Positions 15,608 through 24,136 of a stretch of 62,761 nucleotides of DNA are shown in pieces. Origin of the DNA: Bacteroidota bacterium (GTDB lineage Bacteria; Bacteroidota; Bacteroidia; Chitinophagales; Saprospiraceae); assembly GCA_016124585.1 (NCBI GenBank), contig WGNL01000037.1, positions 1 to 62,761 on the forward strand, in the 5' to 3' direction. The position numbers were made by a program, and so were the translations under genes. Numbering within the stretch: position 1 is the first letter of the stretch; every line of letters starts with the position of its first letter. The notes below the pieces were generated by a model. It made no database searches. It saw only the letters and a program-made list of their open reading frames with translations, and was not told the DNA's origin.

Positions 15608-16412
15608 TTGTAATTGATTTTAATTTCTTAACAGAATTATTGTAAAAAGATTTGACTTCGTTATAGTTGTTACTATCCTTAAATTTTTCGAGATAATCTT
15701 TAGAATAAACAACGGTTTGCTTGTACCGTTCTTCCTGTTTCTCGAAAATGCTGTTTTCAGCTAAAAGGTAGTTTGCCTTCGCAATATGATAGCGAACCTG
15801 CTCGGCATTGCTGGTCTCTGGGAAATCTTTCAGGAGGTTTTCGAAAGTGGTAGTTGCAGCTTGGTATTGTCGCAGGTTGAAATACAGCATCCCCTCTTCA
15901 AAGTTTTTCTTCTCCAGTTTCAACCGCATTTGGTCAATGAGCATGTTACACTCTTTAAGCCTTGGGCTGTTGGGATAGGTATTGACAAAGAGTTGGAGGT
16001 CGTCTATAGCTTTTTCAGTGTAGGTCTGCTCCAAACGAAACCCTGGGGACATCTGGTAATTGGAATAAGCCGCCATGAAATCAGCTTCTTCCCGTTGGGC
16101 GCTGTGGGGGAATGTGGAGGCAAAATTCTTAAAATAGTAGTTGGCCATAATGTATTTGCCCAACTTGTAATAGGTGTCGGCGTAAGTGAAATAAACTTTT
16201 TCTAGCTCTGGTTTTCCTCGATAAGCCGGAATGATGAGCTCCAGCAATGTCTGGGCACGTAGATATTCTTCTTGGTCGTAGTATTCAAAGGCTTTTGCGT
16301 ACATTTTGTCCGTATCTCCACTGCCACGGATTTTTTCAAATTCCGATTTGCAGCCGAAAGACAGCAGGGCAAAAGCCGACAAAAACAATAATTGAACGAG
16401 CCTTTTTTTCAT
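15567..16412 (-). CDS. bamD: Outer-membrane assembly lipoprotein BamD
   Basis: 281 aa. The lipoprotein signal MKKRLVQLLFLSAFALLSFG ends at a Cys at about residue 21. Five TPR-like repeats follow (for example MYAKAFEYYDQEEYLRAQTL, VYFTYADTYYKLGKYIMANY, FEEGMLYFNLRQYQAATTTF). BamD is the essential periplasmic scaffold of the BAM complex that inserts beta-barrel proteins. It is the first gene of the bamD-rpoZ-coaBC-porD run and overlaps rpoZ by 41 nt. The cluster promoter should lie between 16412 and the RNA terminator at 16551. Confidence 0.93.
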   Translation of the reverse strand: MKKRLVQLLFLSAFALLSFGCKSEFEKIRGSGDTDKMYAKAFEYYDQEEYLRAQTLLELIIPAYRGKPELEKVYFTYADTYYKLGKYIMANYYFKNFASTFPHSAQREEADFMAAYSNYQMSPGFRLEQTYTEKAIDDLQLFVNTYPNSPRLKECNMLIDQMRLKLEKKNFEEGMLYFNLRQYQAATTTFENLLKDFPETSNAEQVRYHIAKANYLLAENSIFEKQEERYKQTVVYSKDYLEKFKDSNNYNEVKSFYNNSVKKLKSITNGRYQDQGAGAGL

Positions 16413-16550
16413 AGGGGCGCAAAGTTAAGTAAAAACAAGGAAGTAAATACAGTAAAGATTTGGGCGAAAACCTCGGTATGCCGTGGCTTTTCCCGTTGAA
16501 AAAGGTGGGCTGAGAACGTTCGATGGTTGGCTGCTGGTACATCTTAAATG

Positions 16551-16588
16551 AAAAAAGGTGCCACGGAACGTATTCCGGGCACCTTTTT
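16551..16588 (-). terminator. Intrinsic terminator of the ncRNA unit
   Basis: On the minus strand AAAAAGGTGCC pairs across an inner CGGAA/TTCCG stem with GGCACCTTTTTT, ending in a six-T tract. It ends the transcript running down from 16780. Confidence 0.85.
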
Positions 16589-16780
16589 AGCTGTAAGGGG
16601 AGGACTCGAACCTCCACGAGGCGGTTAGCTGTAGCACAAAGATTAGTGGTCAACCCTGGTCGGATGGTCCGGCTCTATGCTGCGTTTATCCCGTTATTCC
16701 CCACCCCCGAGACAAGAGGGCATGGCTGCCTGATTTCATCACCTCACAGTGTTAAGAAACAATCTTTTTTGTTCCTGTTT
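16551..16780 (-). ncRNA. Unassigned structured RNA with tRNA-like closing domain
   Basis: A stand-alone transcription unit with a promoter (16788-16820) and a terminator (16551-16588) but no supportable reading frame. The minus-strand RNA has a canonical T-arm, GGAGG-TTCGAGT-CCTCC (16599-16615). It directly abuts an 8-bp helix CTGTGAGG/CCTTACAG (16742-16749 with 16591-16598, one G-U pair). This mimics a tRNA acceptor plus T stem, but it encloses about 120 nt with no recognisable anticodon arm. It is too long for any tRNA and too short for a normal tmRNA, and I see no tag sequence. It does not show the SRP or RNase P core motifs I can recall. It could be a known family I fail to recognise. Confidence 0.65.
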
Positions 16781-16787
16781 GATAATG

Positions 16788-16820
16788 CAAAGATAAGGGC
16801 ATGAAGACTTTTGATGCAAA
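16788..16820 (-). promoter_or_regulatory. Promoter of the ncRNA unit
   Basis: On the minus strand TTTG (16817-16820), 21 bp, then TATCTTTG (16788-16795), a full match to the Bacteroidota -33/-7 consensus TTTG...TAnnTTTG. Transcription would start near 16780. Confidence 0.7.
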
Positions 16821-17162
16821 TAATTTAAAGAAAAATAAATTATTTGTAATTATTTACAATTAAAAGCCATTATTTTTGAATTTTTGTCAAAATAATATTT
16901 ATATTATTTGTTGTTATTGCCATTTTTTCAAAAACCTTTCCATTTTTTGGTTTTTTATCAAAAAATGGTGCCTTTCAAGGAAAAATGTATGAGAAGAGGT
17001 TGTTTAGTTAAATTTTTTAAAAATTATGAATTGAGTCTTCAGTGATACTCTATTTATTTAGGCAATATTATCGGAAGCATTCTAGTGCATGATAAAGCTA
17101 ACTTGAGTGAGTCTGATACCTGAATCTTGTTCTAAAATTTAGGAAAGCAGCATCCTAAGCGA
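16821..17162. other. AT-rich gap, no gene seen
   Basis: About 340 bp of very AT-rich sequence between the ncRNA promoter and the skp promoter, with many poly-T/poly-A runs and no credible frame. Confidence 0.6.
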
Positions 17163-17170
17163 TACTTTTG
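17163..17170 (+). promoter_or_regulatory. Bacteroidota-type -7 element (TACTTTTG) for skp
   Basis: Full TAnnTTTG match, 31 bp ahead of the preferred skp start at 17201. It argues against the longer frame beginning at 17168, which would overlap the promoter. The -33 box is weak. Confidence 0.6.
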
Positions 17171-17200
17171 CATCCTTGTTTTAAAACACAAACAAAATCC

Positions 17201-17719
17201 ATGAAGAAATTACTGAAAATCTTTTCCATCGTACTCTTTCTGACTTCTGTCACAAATCTATTACATGCACAGAAGTTTGGCCACCTAAATACGGGCAATT
17301 TGCTTGTTCAAATACCAGCAACTAAAGCTGCTGATGAAAAACTCAAAATTTTGCAAGATTCGTTAGTGGCAGCAGGTCAGGCACATGCAAAGGTTGCTCA
17401 AGAGGAGTATATGGCCTTCGCAAAAGAATATCAAGCTGGCAATATCCCACCGGTTGAGGCTCAAAAAAAGCAAGCAGAATTTGAGAAAAAAGAGCAAGAA
17501 TTAGCCCAGTTAGAAGATGATATTTCTAACCAACTAGCCCAAAAACGGCAGGAGCTGCTCGGCCCAATTCTTGATCAATTGGAGAAAGCTGTCAATGAAG
17601 TTGGTAAGGAAGGCGGCTATACCATGATTTTTGATACCAGCGTATTCAATGCGGTACTTTTTGCGAAGGACTCCGATGACATCGAACCATTGGTAAAAGC
17701 GAAGATGGGGCTGAAGTAA
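17201..17719 (+). CDS. Periplasmic chaperone Skp/OmpH family
   Basis: 172 aa from the ATG at 17201. The signal peptide MKKLLKIFSIVLFLTSVTNLLHAQ leads into FGHLNTGNLLVQIPA, the start of the OmpH/Skp domain. A long Lys/Glu/Gln-rich helical hairpin (about 45-125) forms the chaperone tentacles. The C-terminal GYTMIFDTS and VLFAKDSDDI are typical of the beta-core. It carries unfolded outer-membrane proteins across the periplasm to BAM, matching bamD nearby. It stands alone with its own promoter and terminator. Confidence 0.9.
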   Translation: MKKLLKIFSIVLFLTSVTNLLHAQKFGHLNTGNLLVQIPATKAADEKLKILQDSLVAAGQAHAKVAQEEYMAFAKEYQAGNIPPVEAQKKQAEFEKKEQELAQLEDDISNQLAQKRQELLGPILDQLEKAVNEVGKEGGYTMIFDTSVFNAVLFAKDSDDIEPLVKAKMGLK

Positions 17720-17745
17720 TTACTGGTTTACAGTATTAATTTTTA

Positions 17746-17790
17746 CAAACAAAACCGCAACTGATTGACATTCAGTTGCGGTTTTGTTTG
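17746..17790. terminator. Bidirectional terminator, perfect 19-bp arms
   Basis: Arms 17746-17764 (CAAACAAAACCGCAACTGA) and 17772-17790 with a 7-nt loop. It separates skp from the convergent gene at 17794. Confidence 0.88.
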
Positions 17791-17793
17791 CTA

Positions 17794-18264
17794 CTAGTCC
17801 TTCGCCTTCAATTTCAGTTCAGCCATGGTTATTGCTACGTCTGGAAATTTTTCCAAAAAATCCTTGAACATCGTTTCGTCCAGCAAGAAGGTTAATTTTT
17901 TTCCAAATTTGCCAGGTACCTTCAAATAGATGCGAACTAAATGGAATAGTGCCATGTCCCTCTCTGTAATTTTCTCCACGTTGTGATAGGGATATCGGTA
18001 AGTCGTGTAATAGTTGGAAGCATAAACATAAAGTTCGTCCAGTTCTACTCGCTTTAATTGAAGGAAGGTTAAATAGAAAAAAGTCACTCCCAACGATAGG
18101 AAGGCAGTTAATCCAAGTTTCATCCAAATAGCAGGTATTGGTCCAAAGTACGGCACGTCTCCGACTGTCCAAATAGCAATGGTGAAGGCACCAAAAAACA
18201 CTGTCCAAAAAGTGGGGATGAATATCTTTAGGAACAGGGTGGCGTTGGATGAAATTCGTTGCAT
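17794..18264 (-). CDS. Hypothetical membrane protein downstream of tatC
   Basis: 156 aa from the ATG at 18264 (another ATG is at 18270). Two membrane segments (about residues 10-35 and 45-70) precede a soluble domain with QLKRVELDELYVYASNYYTTYRYPYHNVEKI. Such a two-TM plus beta-rich tail layout resembles bacterial PH-like domain proteins, but this is a shape-based guess. It starts 20 bp after the tatC stop and is probably co-transcribed with it. Confidence 0.75.
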   Translation of the reverse strand: MQRISSNATLFLKIFIPTFWTVFFGAFTIAIWTVGDVPYFGPIPAIWMKLGLTAFLSLGVTFFYLTFLQLKRVELDELYVYASNYYTTYRYPYHNVEKITERDMALFHLVRIYLKVPGKFGKKLTFLLDETMFKDFLEKFPDVAITMAELKLKAKD

Positions 18265-18289
18265 AATCATAAAATAGAAGCTGGGGTTA

Positions 18290-19150
18290 TCAATTGTTCA
18301 TGGCTTCTTCCAAGGCCTTTTTCTTTTCCACACGTTTTGAAACGATAATACTCACTTCGTACAGGCCGAACAAAGGCAGTGCCACCAAAATCTGGCTGAA
18401 TGCATCTGGTGGCGTAATGACACCCGCTACTATCACTATGACTACAGCTGCATGTCGGCGATAATTTTTCAAGAAAGAAGATGACAAAATCCCAATCATG
18501 GTAAGCACATGGGCTGCTACAGGCATTTGGAAAACCAGTCCTGTAGGCATCGTGAACATAATCATATAGCCGATATAAGAGTCCAGCGAAGGCGTGGACT
18601 CCACGCCGGGCAGTTCATAGCCTGTAAGAAAACTAATAGCGAATGGGGAGATGATAAAATACCCAAACAGTACGCCCAATGTGAAAAGGAATGAGCAAAT
18701 CAATACGGCACCTCTCGAAGCTTTACGCTCTTTTTCGGTAAGTCCTGGGCTGACGAAACGCCATATTTCCCAAAAAACATAGGGAATAGCAAGCACAAAA
18801 CCTATTAAGAACGACATTTTGATGTGCGTCAAAAAAAGCTCACCCATGTCGGGGGTGATGAGGCCAAAAGGTTTCGGGTAAAAGCAAAGCTGGTCGCCCA
18901 TGCCGATGGCATTTGAAAGGCTGCAAATCGCACGATAGGTAATGAATTCTGGACTTCGTGGGCCAAAGATAATTGTGGTAAAAACGAAGTCTTCCATGAA
19001 AAACATGACCAAACCCATTGCAGCTACCACAGCCACTGAACGGAAAATATGCCACCGTAGCTCCTCTAAATGGTCAAAAAAGGTCATTTCCTTTTCATCT
19101 TCCTGTTTGCCTATTTCTGGCCCGTCTATTCCAAGTTGGTCAAGTGCCAT
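18290..19150 (-). CDS. tatC: Twin-arginine translocase subunit TatC
   Basis: 286 aa with six hydrophobic segments. The TatC hallmarks are the N-terminal EKEMTFFDHLEELRWHIF (residues ~20-38, which includes the conserved acidic/Leu-Arg motif that recognises twin-arginine signals), FVSPGLTEKERKA before TM3 and the loop near FAISFLTGYELPG. It exports folded proteins with TatA-type partners, which are not in this window. The N-terminal ~20 residues are an acidic extension. The start is at the ATG at 19150. Confidence 0.95.
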   Translation of the reverse strand: MALDQLGIDGPEIGKQEDEKEMTFFDHLEELRWHIFRSVAVVAAMGLVMFFMEDFVFTTIIFGPRSPEFITYRAICSLSNAIGMGDQLCFYPKPFGLITPDMGELFLTHIKMSFLIGFVLAIPYVFWEIWRFVSPGLTEKERKASRGAVLICSFLFTLGVLFGYFIISPFAISFLTGYELPGVESTPSLDSYIGYMIMFTMPTGLVFQMPVAAHVLTMIGILSSSFLKNYRRHAAVVIVIVAGVITPPDAFSQILVALPLFGLYEVSIIVSKRVEKKKALEEAMNN

Positions 19151-19493
19151 TCAGTATGTTGTTTATGTTGAAAACAAAGCAAACGCTCAATTTTTCGCTT
19201 AGCCCTCTGCCTCTTTCCTACTTTTTGCTTTACACTTTTTACTTTTTTATGCGGCTGCAAAAGTAACAAACAGTGCCATTGAAAAGCCCATTTGGGCTAT
19301 AGCAAATGAACGATTAACAGTTTATTCGTCTAAAAAAACTTTTGTCCTTACCTGTTCCTTTTTTTTACACCCCGCATTATTTGGTCAAATTCCTTCCGGA
19401 GGCATCATCAATTTTGTAAAAAACGCTACTTGCCATGTAACACAGCTACTTATTTTTCACACTACTTTTTTTAACGTTTAAACTATTTGTGCT
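19151..19493. other. Divergent intergenic region, tatC / gldM2
   Basis: 343 bp holding the promoters of the divergent tatC and gldM paralogue. A short palindrome AGCCCATTTGGGCT lies at about 19286-19299. No clear TAnnTTTG element was found. Confidence 0.45.
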
Positions 19494-21005
19494 ATGTCAA
19501 TTCCTAAGGAGCCCCGCCAGCTCATGGTTAATCTCATGTACCTGGTGCTCACCTGTATGCTTGCCCTCAACGTTTCGGCGGAGGTGCTGCAAGCTTTTTT
19601 TAGTATGGACAAAAGCCTTGGCGAGAGCAACCGCCTCGTCGAAGGTTCCAACCAACAACTCGTGCAGGCTATCGGCGACCAAGCCGCAGCATACGCACAG
19701 TTCCAACCTTACAAGGAAAAGGCTGCCCAAGCGCAGGCCATTTCCACTGAGTTTTATGATTATGTCGATAAAATGCGAGAGGCGCTCCTTGCTGAGGCAG
19801 GTGGTCCCGGACCGGATGGTTTGCCGCTTCGCAAAGCTGACAAGGACATTCCTACCCGTCTCTTCCTGAACGAAGGTGGCGGCGAACGACTACAGAAAAA
19901 AGTGGAAGAAACACGGGAGAAGCTCCTGTTATTAGTGGATGAACCTGCTGCTCGCAACGAGCTTTCGGAGCGGATCCCCCTAAAAATCAACGAATTGCCG
20001 AAGGATACTGATAAAAAATCATGGGCACAGTTCACGTTCCAACAAATGCCTGTGGCGGCTGTACTGCCGACCCTCACTAAATTCCAGAACGATGCAAAAG
20101 TGGCCGAGACTGCCATTCTCAATCACTTTGCCAGCAAGATGAACATTACGGTGAAACCCGACAAATTTGCGCCGGTCATCGCTGCCGACAAGAGCTACGT
20201 CATCCGGGGTGAGGAGTTCAAAGGGGAAATTTTCCTCGCAGCTTACAGTTCTACTGCCGACAATATTACCGTAAGCGTAGATGGTAAGCCATTGCCAGTT
20301 CGGGATGGCAAAGCAGTTTTTGTAGCAAACCCTAACACAGTCGGTACGAAGGAACATGAAATGTCAATCCGCCTCACCAATCCTCTCACAGGCGAAGCCG
20401 AGGTGTATCGCAAACAGTTCAGTTACGAGGTGGGCGACCGCTCTGTCACCGTCTCTGCTGACCAAATGAACGTCATGTACATTGGTGTTGAAAACCCGGT
20501 GACTGTCGTTGCGGCAGGCATTCCTAGTGGCCAAATGAAAGTCAGTGCCGATGGCGTCACGCTCAAGCCAAATGGCAACGGAAAGTTCATCGCCACGCCA
20601 CAGCGCATTGGCAAAGCCACGGTCACGGTCTCTGGTGGCGGCCTTAAACCCACCAGCTTTGAGTACCGTGTGAAGCGCATCCCTGACCCAGTGATGATGA
20701 TGAGCAGGTACAAGGGCGGCCGCATCAGCGTGGGTGAATTCATTGCGCAGACTGGCATTTATCCGCTGCTCGAAGGTTTTGACTTCAATGCTAAATGCGA
20801 TGTGCAGGGTTTCAACGTAGTGCGGGTGCGCAAGGGCGATGCGGTGGAAGCTATGAACCGCACGGGCCGTTTCGGAACAGAAGCTCGTCGGCTCATAGAT
20901 GATGCTAAGCGGGGCGATATTTTTTACTTTGAAAAAATCAGGGTGAAATGCCCAGGCGATGAAATACCAAGGGATATGGGCGGGATGATGTTCACGCTTA
21001 TTTAA
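19494..21005 (+). CDS. GldM/PorM paralogue (second copy)
   Basis: 503 aa. It begins MSIPKEPRQLMVNLMYLVLT, nearly identical to the main gldM at 28445-30070, with a single N-terminal membrane helix followed by a periplasmic helical domain and beta-rich D2-D4-type domains (YEVGDRSVTVSADQMNVMYIGVENPV matches its paralogue). GldM spans the periplasm and, with GldL, transduces proton-motive force to T9SS. This copy is 38 aa shorter, is paired with a gldN paralogue, and has no gldL or gldK beside it. It may form an alternative T9SS stalk; that is inference. Confidence 0.9.
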   Translation: MSIPKEPRQLMVNLMYLVLTCMLALNVSAEVLQAFFSMDKSLGESNRLVEGSNQQLVQAIGDQAAAYAQFQPYKEKAAQAQAISTEFYDYVDKMREALLAEAGGPGPDGLPLRKADKDIPTRLFLNEGGGERLQKKVEETREKLLLLVDEPAARNELSERIPLKINELPKDTDKKSWAQFTFQQMPVAAVLPTLTKFQNDAKVAETAILNHFASKMNITVKPDKFAPVIAADKSYVIRGEEFKGEIFLAAYSSTADNITVSVDGKPLPVRDGKAVFVANPNTVGTKEHEMSIRLTNPLTGEAEVYRKQFSYEVGDRSVTVSADQMNVMYIGVENPVTVVAAGIPSGQMKVSADGVTLKPNGNGKFIATPQRIGKATVTVSGGGLKPTSFEYRVKRIPDPVMMMSRYKGGRISVGEFIAQTGIYPLLEGFDFNAKCDVQGFNVVRVRKGDAVEAMNRTGRFGTEARRLIDDAKRGDIFYFEKIRVKCPGDEIPRDMGGMMFTLI

Positions 21006-21084
21006 TTGGCCGAATGTCTATTTTTTGTAAAACCAAGCAGGCGTTGTCGAGGATCTTTGACATCGCTTTTCAAAAATAATAACG

Positions 21085-21888
21085 ATGAAAAAATTAGCAT
21101 TTTTTGCAGCGCTACTGGTCGTTGCACAAACGATTTTTGCCCAGATTCCACTCAATGACATTACAAACCGAACGGTGGTAGCGGATAAGCCTGTACTACC
21201 TTACGAAGCAATCAGCGAGCGGGACATTTTTTGGCAAAAAACTACTTGGCGGGTACTGGACGTGCGGGAGAAAATCAACCTGCCTTTCATTTATCCAGGA
21301 GCCCCGCTATTTAATATCTTGACAAATGCAGCACGGTCTGGCGAACTCACGCTTTACAGCTCTCAGAAGGACGATTTCTCAGTGCCACTCTCTACTGAGG
21401 AGATGAACGCTATTTTATTCCGTAAGGATACGGTCATTGTAGCATTGGATGAAACCAATATTGAAGTCAAGGAGATAATGACCGAAGTTAATTACGAAGA
21501 TGTTAAACGATTCAGAATCAAAGAGTTGTGGTATTTTGATAGCAAAACATCACAACTTAAGGTGCGGATACTCGGCTTAGCGCCACTGCAAGAAATGTAC
21601 ACCGAAAGTGGTGATTTCATTGGGGAAAAAGCACTGTTTTGGGTGCATATGCCTACAGCTAGAGCTGTACTATCGAGGGAACTTGTCTTTTCAGAAGGAA
21701 ATGAGGCCAGCAGGATGACCTGGGAGGATTTATTTGAAATGCGAAAATTTTCTAGCTACATCATGAAAGAGGGCAACGTGCGCAACAACCGTCTGCAGGA
21801 TACCTACTCTGGAGTAGACATGTTGCTGGCAGCAGACAAAATTAATCAGGAAATCTTCAACTATGAATCCGACCTCTGGTCGTATTGA
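21085..21888 (+). CDS. GldN/PorN paralogue (second copy)
   Basis: 267 aa with signal peptide MKKLAFFAALLVVAQTIFAQ. It is homologous throughout to the main GldN (27497-28357): PYEAISERDIFWQKTTWRVLD, IREK/VREKINLPF, VKRFRIKELWYFD and the shared C-terminus DLWSY. GldN forms the periplasmic ring with the GldK lipoprotein. It lies 79 bp after the gldM paralogue and likely shares its transcript. No gldK paralogue is nearby, so it would have to use the main GldK or another ring partner. Confidence 0.9.
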   Translation: MKKLAFFAALLVVAQTIFAQIPLNDITNRTVVADKPVLPYEAISERDIFWQKTTWRVLDVREKINLPFIYPGAPLFNILTNAARSGELTLYSSQKDDFSVPLSTEEMNAILFRKDTVIVALDETNIEVKEIMTEVNYEDVKRFRIKELWYFDSKTSQLKVRILGLAPLQEMYTESGDFIGEKALFWVHMPTARAVLSRELVFSEGNEASRMTWEDLFEMRKFSSYIMKEGNVRNNRLQDTYSGVDMLLAADKINQEIFNYESDLWSY

Positions 21889-21902
21889 GTGATGTTTATG
21901 CA

Positions 21903-21942
21903 AAAGCCCCGGCATTTCGCAATGACCGGGGCTTTGTTTTTT
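21903..21942. terminator. Terminator between gldN paralogue and the M56 gene
   Basis: AAAGCCCCGG (21903-21912), 13-nt loop, CCGGGGCTTT (21926-21935), then a T-rich run to 21942. Strong on the plus strand, and usable from the other side because A-rich sequence precedes it. Confidence 0.88.
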
Positions 21943-21951
21943 TAATAGGCT

Positions 21952-24075
21952 TTACATGCTTCCTCTTCTTTTTTCTTTGGCTTTCATTCTTTCTTTTTCT
22001 ATAAGCTGTTCCCGCTCTTTATCCAACTGCGCACGCTCCTTTTCCATTTCAAAAATGCGTTGCTGTAATTGTTCTGCAGTTTGTCGTTCATTCTCATGTA
22101 AGCGTTCTCGCTCACGTTCCATGGCAGCACGTTGGGCATCCCGGGAGTCTCGCATTGATCTTTCAATTTCCTCCCTATTTTGCTCCATCATCCGTTGCTG
22201 CTCTTCTCGAATCTGGGACATTTGTTCATTCATTCTGTTTTTTTGATGTTCCATCATTTCTTGCCATTCACTCGAATTAGTTCTTGCTTCTTCTGCCATT
22301 TCCCAGACCTTATCTGCTGAGTATGCTTTGCGCAATGCCTCAAATTCAGCTGGGTCTATTTCTGTAGCAAAGTTGAATTCGAAGTCATCCGGGTTAAAAG
22401 CATGAGCTTCTGCCCAATTCGGGAAATCAAAATCATAGTGGAAATTGTCGGGGGCATCCCCATTCCAGTAACCAAACCCACCGGGAACATCCTGCATGAT
22501 GATGGTTTTATCTCCTTTTTTAAGCCCAGTGATTTCTTGGCCATTCACAATGATGGTTCCTTTTTTACCATCCTTCACTTTGATTTCAACCGGGGCGCTA
22601 CCATCACGAGATTCAATGATAAACGTAGTGCCATTGCCGTCTTTTTGGGTAGTGATAGTGCGGGTTCTAGGTGGTGCGGGCGGTGCAGGTGCTGCCGGAA
22701 ACTCCCGAAACGCCGGTGGGGCTGGTGGCGCTGGCATTTCTGGAAACTCAGGTATTTCTGGGACTTCTGGTACCTCCGGAGGTTCTGGCAGGTTTGCCAA
22801 GAGCTCCTGTATCCTGTCTTCGTATTCATTGTACCTCGATGCTGGAATTTCCTCTCCATCTACTTTTAACATGATGATTTCATCATCCTTCATCTTAAAC
22901 TCAATATCTTCGTCATCATCGTTAAAATGGATATGCGCATTCTGCAAATCATTCGGAATAGTGTCCACTTCTGGCGTGTATTCAGTAGCCATTGCTGGTA
23001 CAATTACGGCTTTCAGTGGTAAAGCCTTTGATGCAACCCGGCTTATGAGATTGCCAAATGGTGTGTTTGCTTGTACGGACAGTAGCACGACGGCCACAGT
23101 CAATAACAAGGTGGCTGAAATTTTCTCCATAACATTAGATTTATTTTGTGAAGGTTGTAGAATCCGTTGAATGCGAATAAGCAGTTGGTTTTTGTTTTTT
23201 GAAAATGTCATCGCTAATGCTGGAGAGGCCAACTGCATTTCTTGCAGACTAACCAATGCCTTCGCATAGGCGAGCGAGTTGCCGCAGAGCCGAACGGCAA
23301 TGTCATCACAACAATTCTCCCGTTCAGTTCGTACGTGGGCGGACATCCACCATACCGCTGGGTTGAAGTAAAACAAGATTTCGACGAAGGACTGGAGTAG
23401 GTTCAGGAGGTAGTCGTGGCGTACAATATGTGCCAGTTCGTGGGCCAAGATAGCTTCCACTTGTGCGGGCGTGAGGTGGTTCACGGCTCCAATGGGCAGC
23501 AACACAATGGGCTTCAGCCAACCTACTACCATGGGCGTTTTTGCCAGTGCCGACTCCAATAGTTGCACAGGTCGTTGTATGTTTAGTTCGATAGCTAGTG
23601 CCGACATTTTAGCTAGCCATGCTTTTGGCAATTGGACCGTCATGCGGGTGCGAAGTCGTTGAATGTATAGCAGTCCGCCAAGCATTTTTAACACAAAAAA
23701 CAACATGCCGATAAGCCAAACCGTGACGATGAGCGGCATGTTTTCATTGAAATACTTGCTAAAGAAAGATGGCTCTCCTTCAACATAATATTGCCCCAGT
23801 AGCCTTCCGTCACTTGAATACAACGGACTTGCAACTTCAACGATAGGGCTTGTTTTTCCAAGGTAAAAAACAAATGTTCCAAGGGCAAGCAGCAAGGTTG
23901 TAGCTATTGCCAGATTACCGGCGAGGTATCGTTTTCGGGCGTCCGTCTTTTGCCATGCAAGTAGATATGCCGCCAAAAGCATCGCCACTGCGAAAGCTTG
24001 CCAGAGGGAATGGAGCACTGTCCAGCCAAGTGCTTGGAGGATTTCAGTGGGCAGAAGTTGATTGATGAATTCCAT
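21952..24075 (-). CDS. BlaR1/MecR1-like M56 membrane metallopeptidase with unusual C-terminus
   Basis: 707 aa. The N-terminal M56 domain has several membrane helices (about 20-40, 52-72, 112-138, 318-335) and the zinc motif HELAH at 212-216. The conserved ERENCCDD at about 251-258 follows. In BlaR1/MecR1 such a domain is activated by a sensor and cleaves the BlaI repressor. Here there is no penicillin-binding sensor domain. Instead the C-terminal ~370 residues hold a proline-rich repeat (PEVPEIPEFPEMPAPPAPP), a beta-rich acidic part, and about 110 residues of Arg/Glu/Gln/Met-rich coiled coil. It lies 61 bp downstream of the blaI-type gene. The signal sensed is unknown. Confidence 0.9.
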   Translation of the reverse strand: MEFINQLLPTEILQALGWTVLHSLWQAFAVAMLLAAYLLAWQKTDARKRYLAGNLAIATTLLLALGTFVFYLGKTSPIVEVASPLYSSDGRLLGQYYVEGEPSFFSKYFNENMPLIVTVWLIGMLFFVLKMLGGLLYIQRLRTRMTVQLPKAWLAKMSALAIELNIQRPVQLLESALAKTPMVVGWLKPIVLLPIGAVNHLTPAQVEAILAHELAHIVRHDYLLNLLQSFVEILFYFNPAVWWMSAHVRTERENCCDDIAVRLCGNSLAYAKALVSLQEMQLASPALAMTFSKNKNQLLIRIQRILQPSQNKSNVMEKISATLLLTVAVVLLSVQANTPFGNLISRVASKALPLKAVIVPAMATEYTPEVDTIPNDLQNAHIHFNDDDEDIEFKMKDDEIIMLKVDGEEIPASRYNEYEDRIQELLANLPEPPEVPEVPEIPEFPEMPAPPAPPAFREFPAAPAPPAPPRTRTITTQKDGNGTTFIIESRDGSAPVEIKVKDGKKGTIIVNGQEITGLKKGDKTIIMQDVPGGFGYWNGDAPDNFHYDFDFPNWAEAHAFNPDDFEFNFATEIDPAEFEALRKAYSADKVWEMAEEARTNSSEWQEMMEHQKNRMNEQMSQIREEQQRMMEQNREEIERSMRDSRDAQRAAMERERERLHENERQTAEQLQQRIFEMEKERAQLDKEREQLIEKERMKAKEKRRGSM

Positions 24076-24136
24076 TTGCGAAAAGGAAAAGGTGAAAAGT
24101 GATTAGAAAAAATTGGAATTAGCGGGAATATACGGC

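Noticed and set aside
16591-16749. tRNA gene (possibly selenocysteine) suggested by the T-arm and 8-bp acceptor-like helix
   Set aside because: The span is about 159 nt with no recognisable D-arm or anticodon arm, and no selenoprotein or SelB gene is in view, so it is reported as an unassigned RNA instead.
16523-16804. 93-codon plus-strand frame across the ncRNA unit
   Set aside because: It runs antisense through a terminator and a T-arm with no coding features, so the RNA interpretation is stronger.
22496-23170. 224-codon plus-strand frame opposite the M56 gene
   Set aside because: Gly/Ala/Ser repeats arise as the antisense of the Pro-rich segment; it is a shadow.
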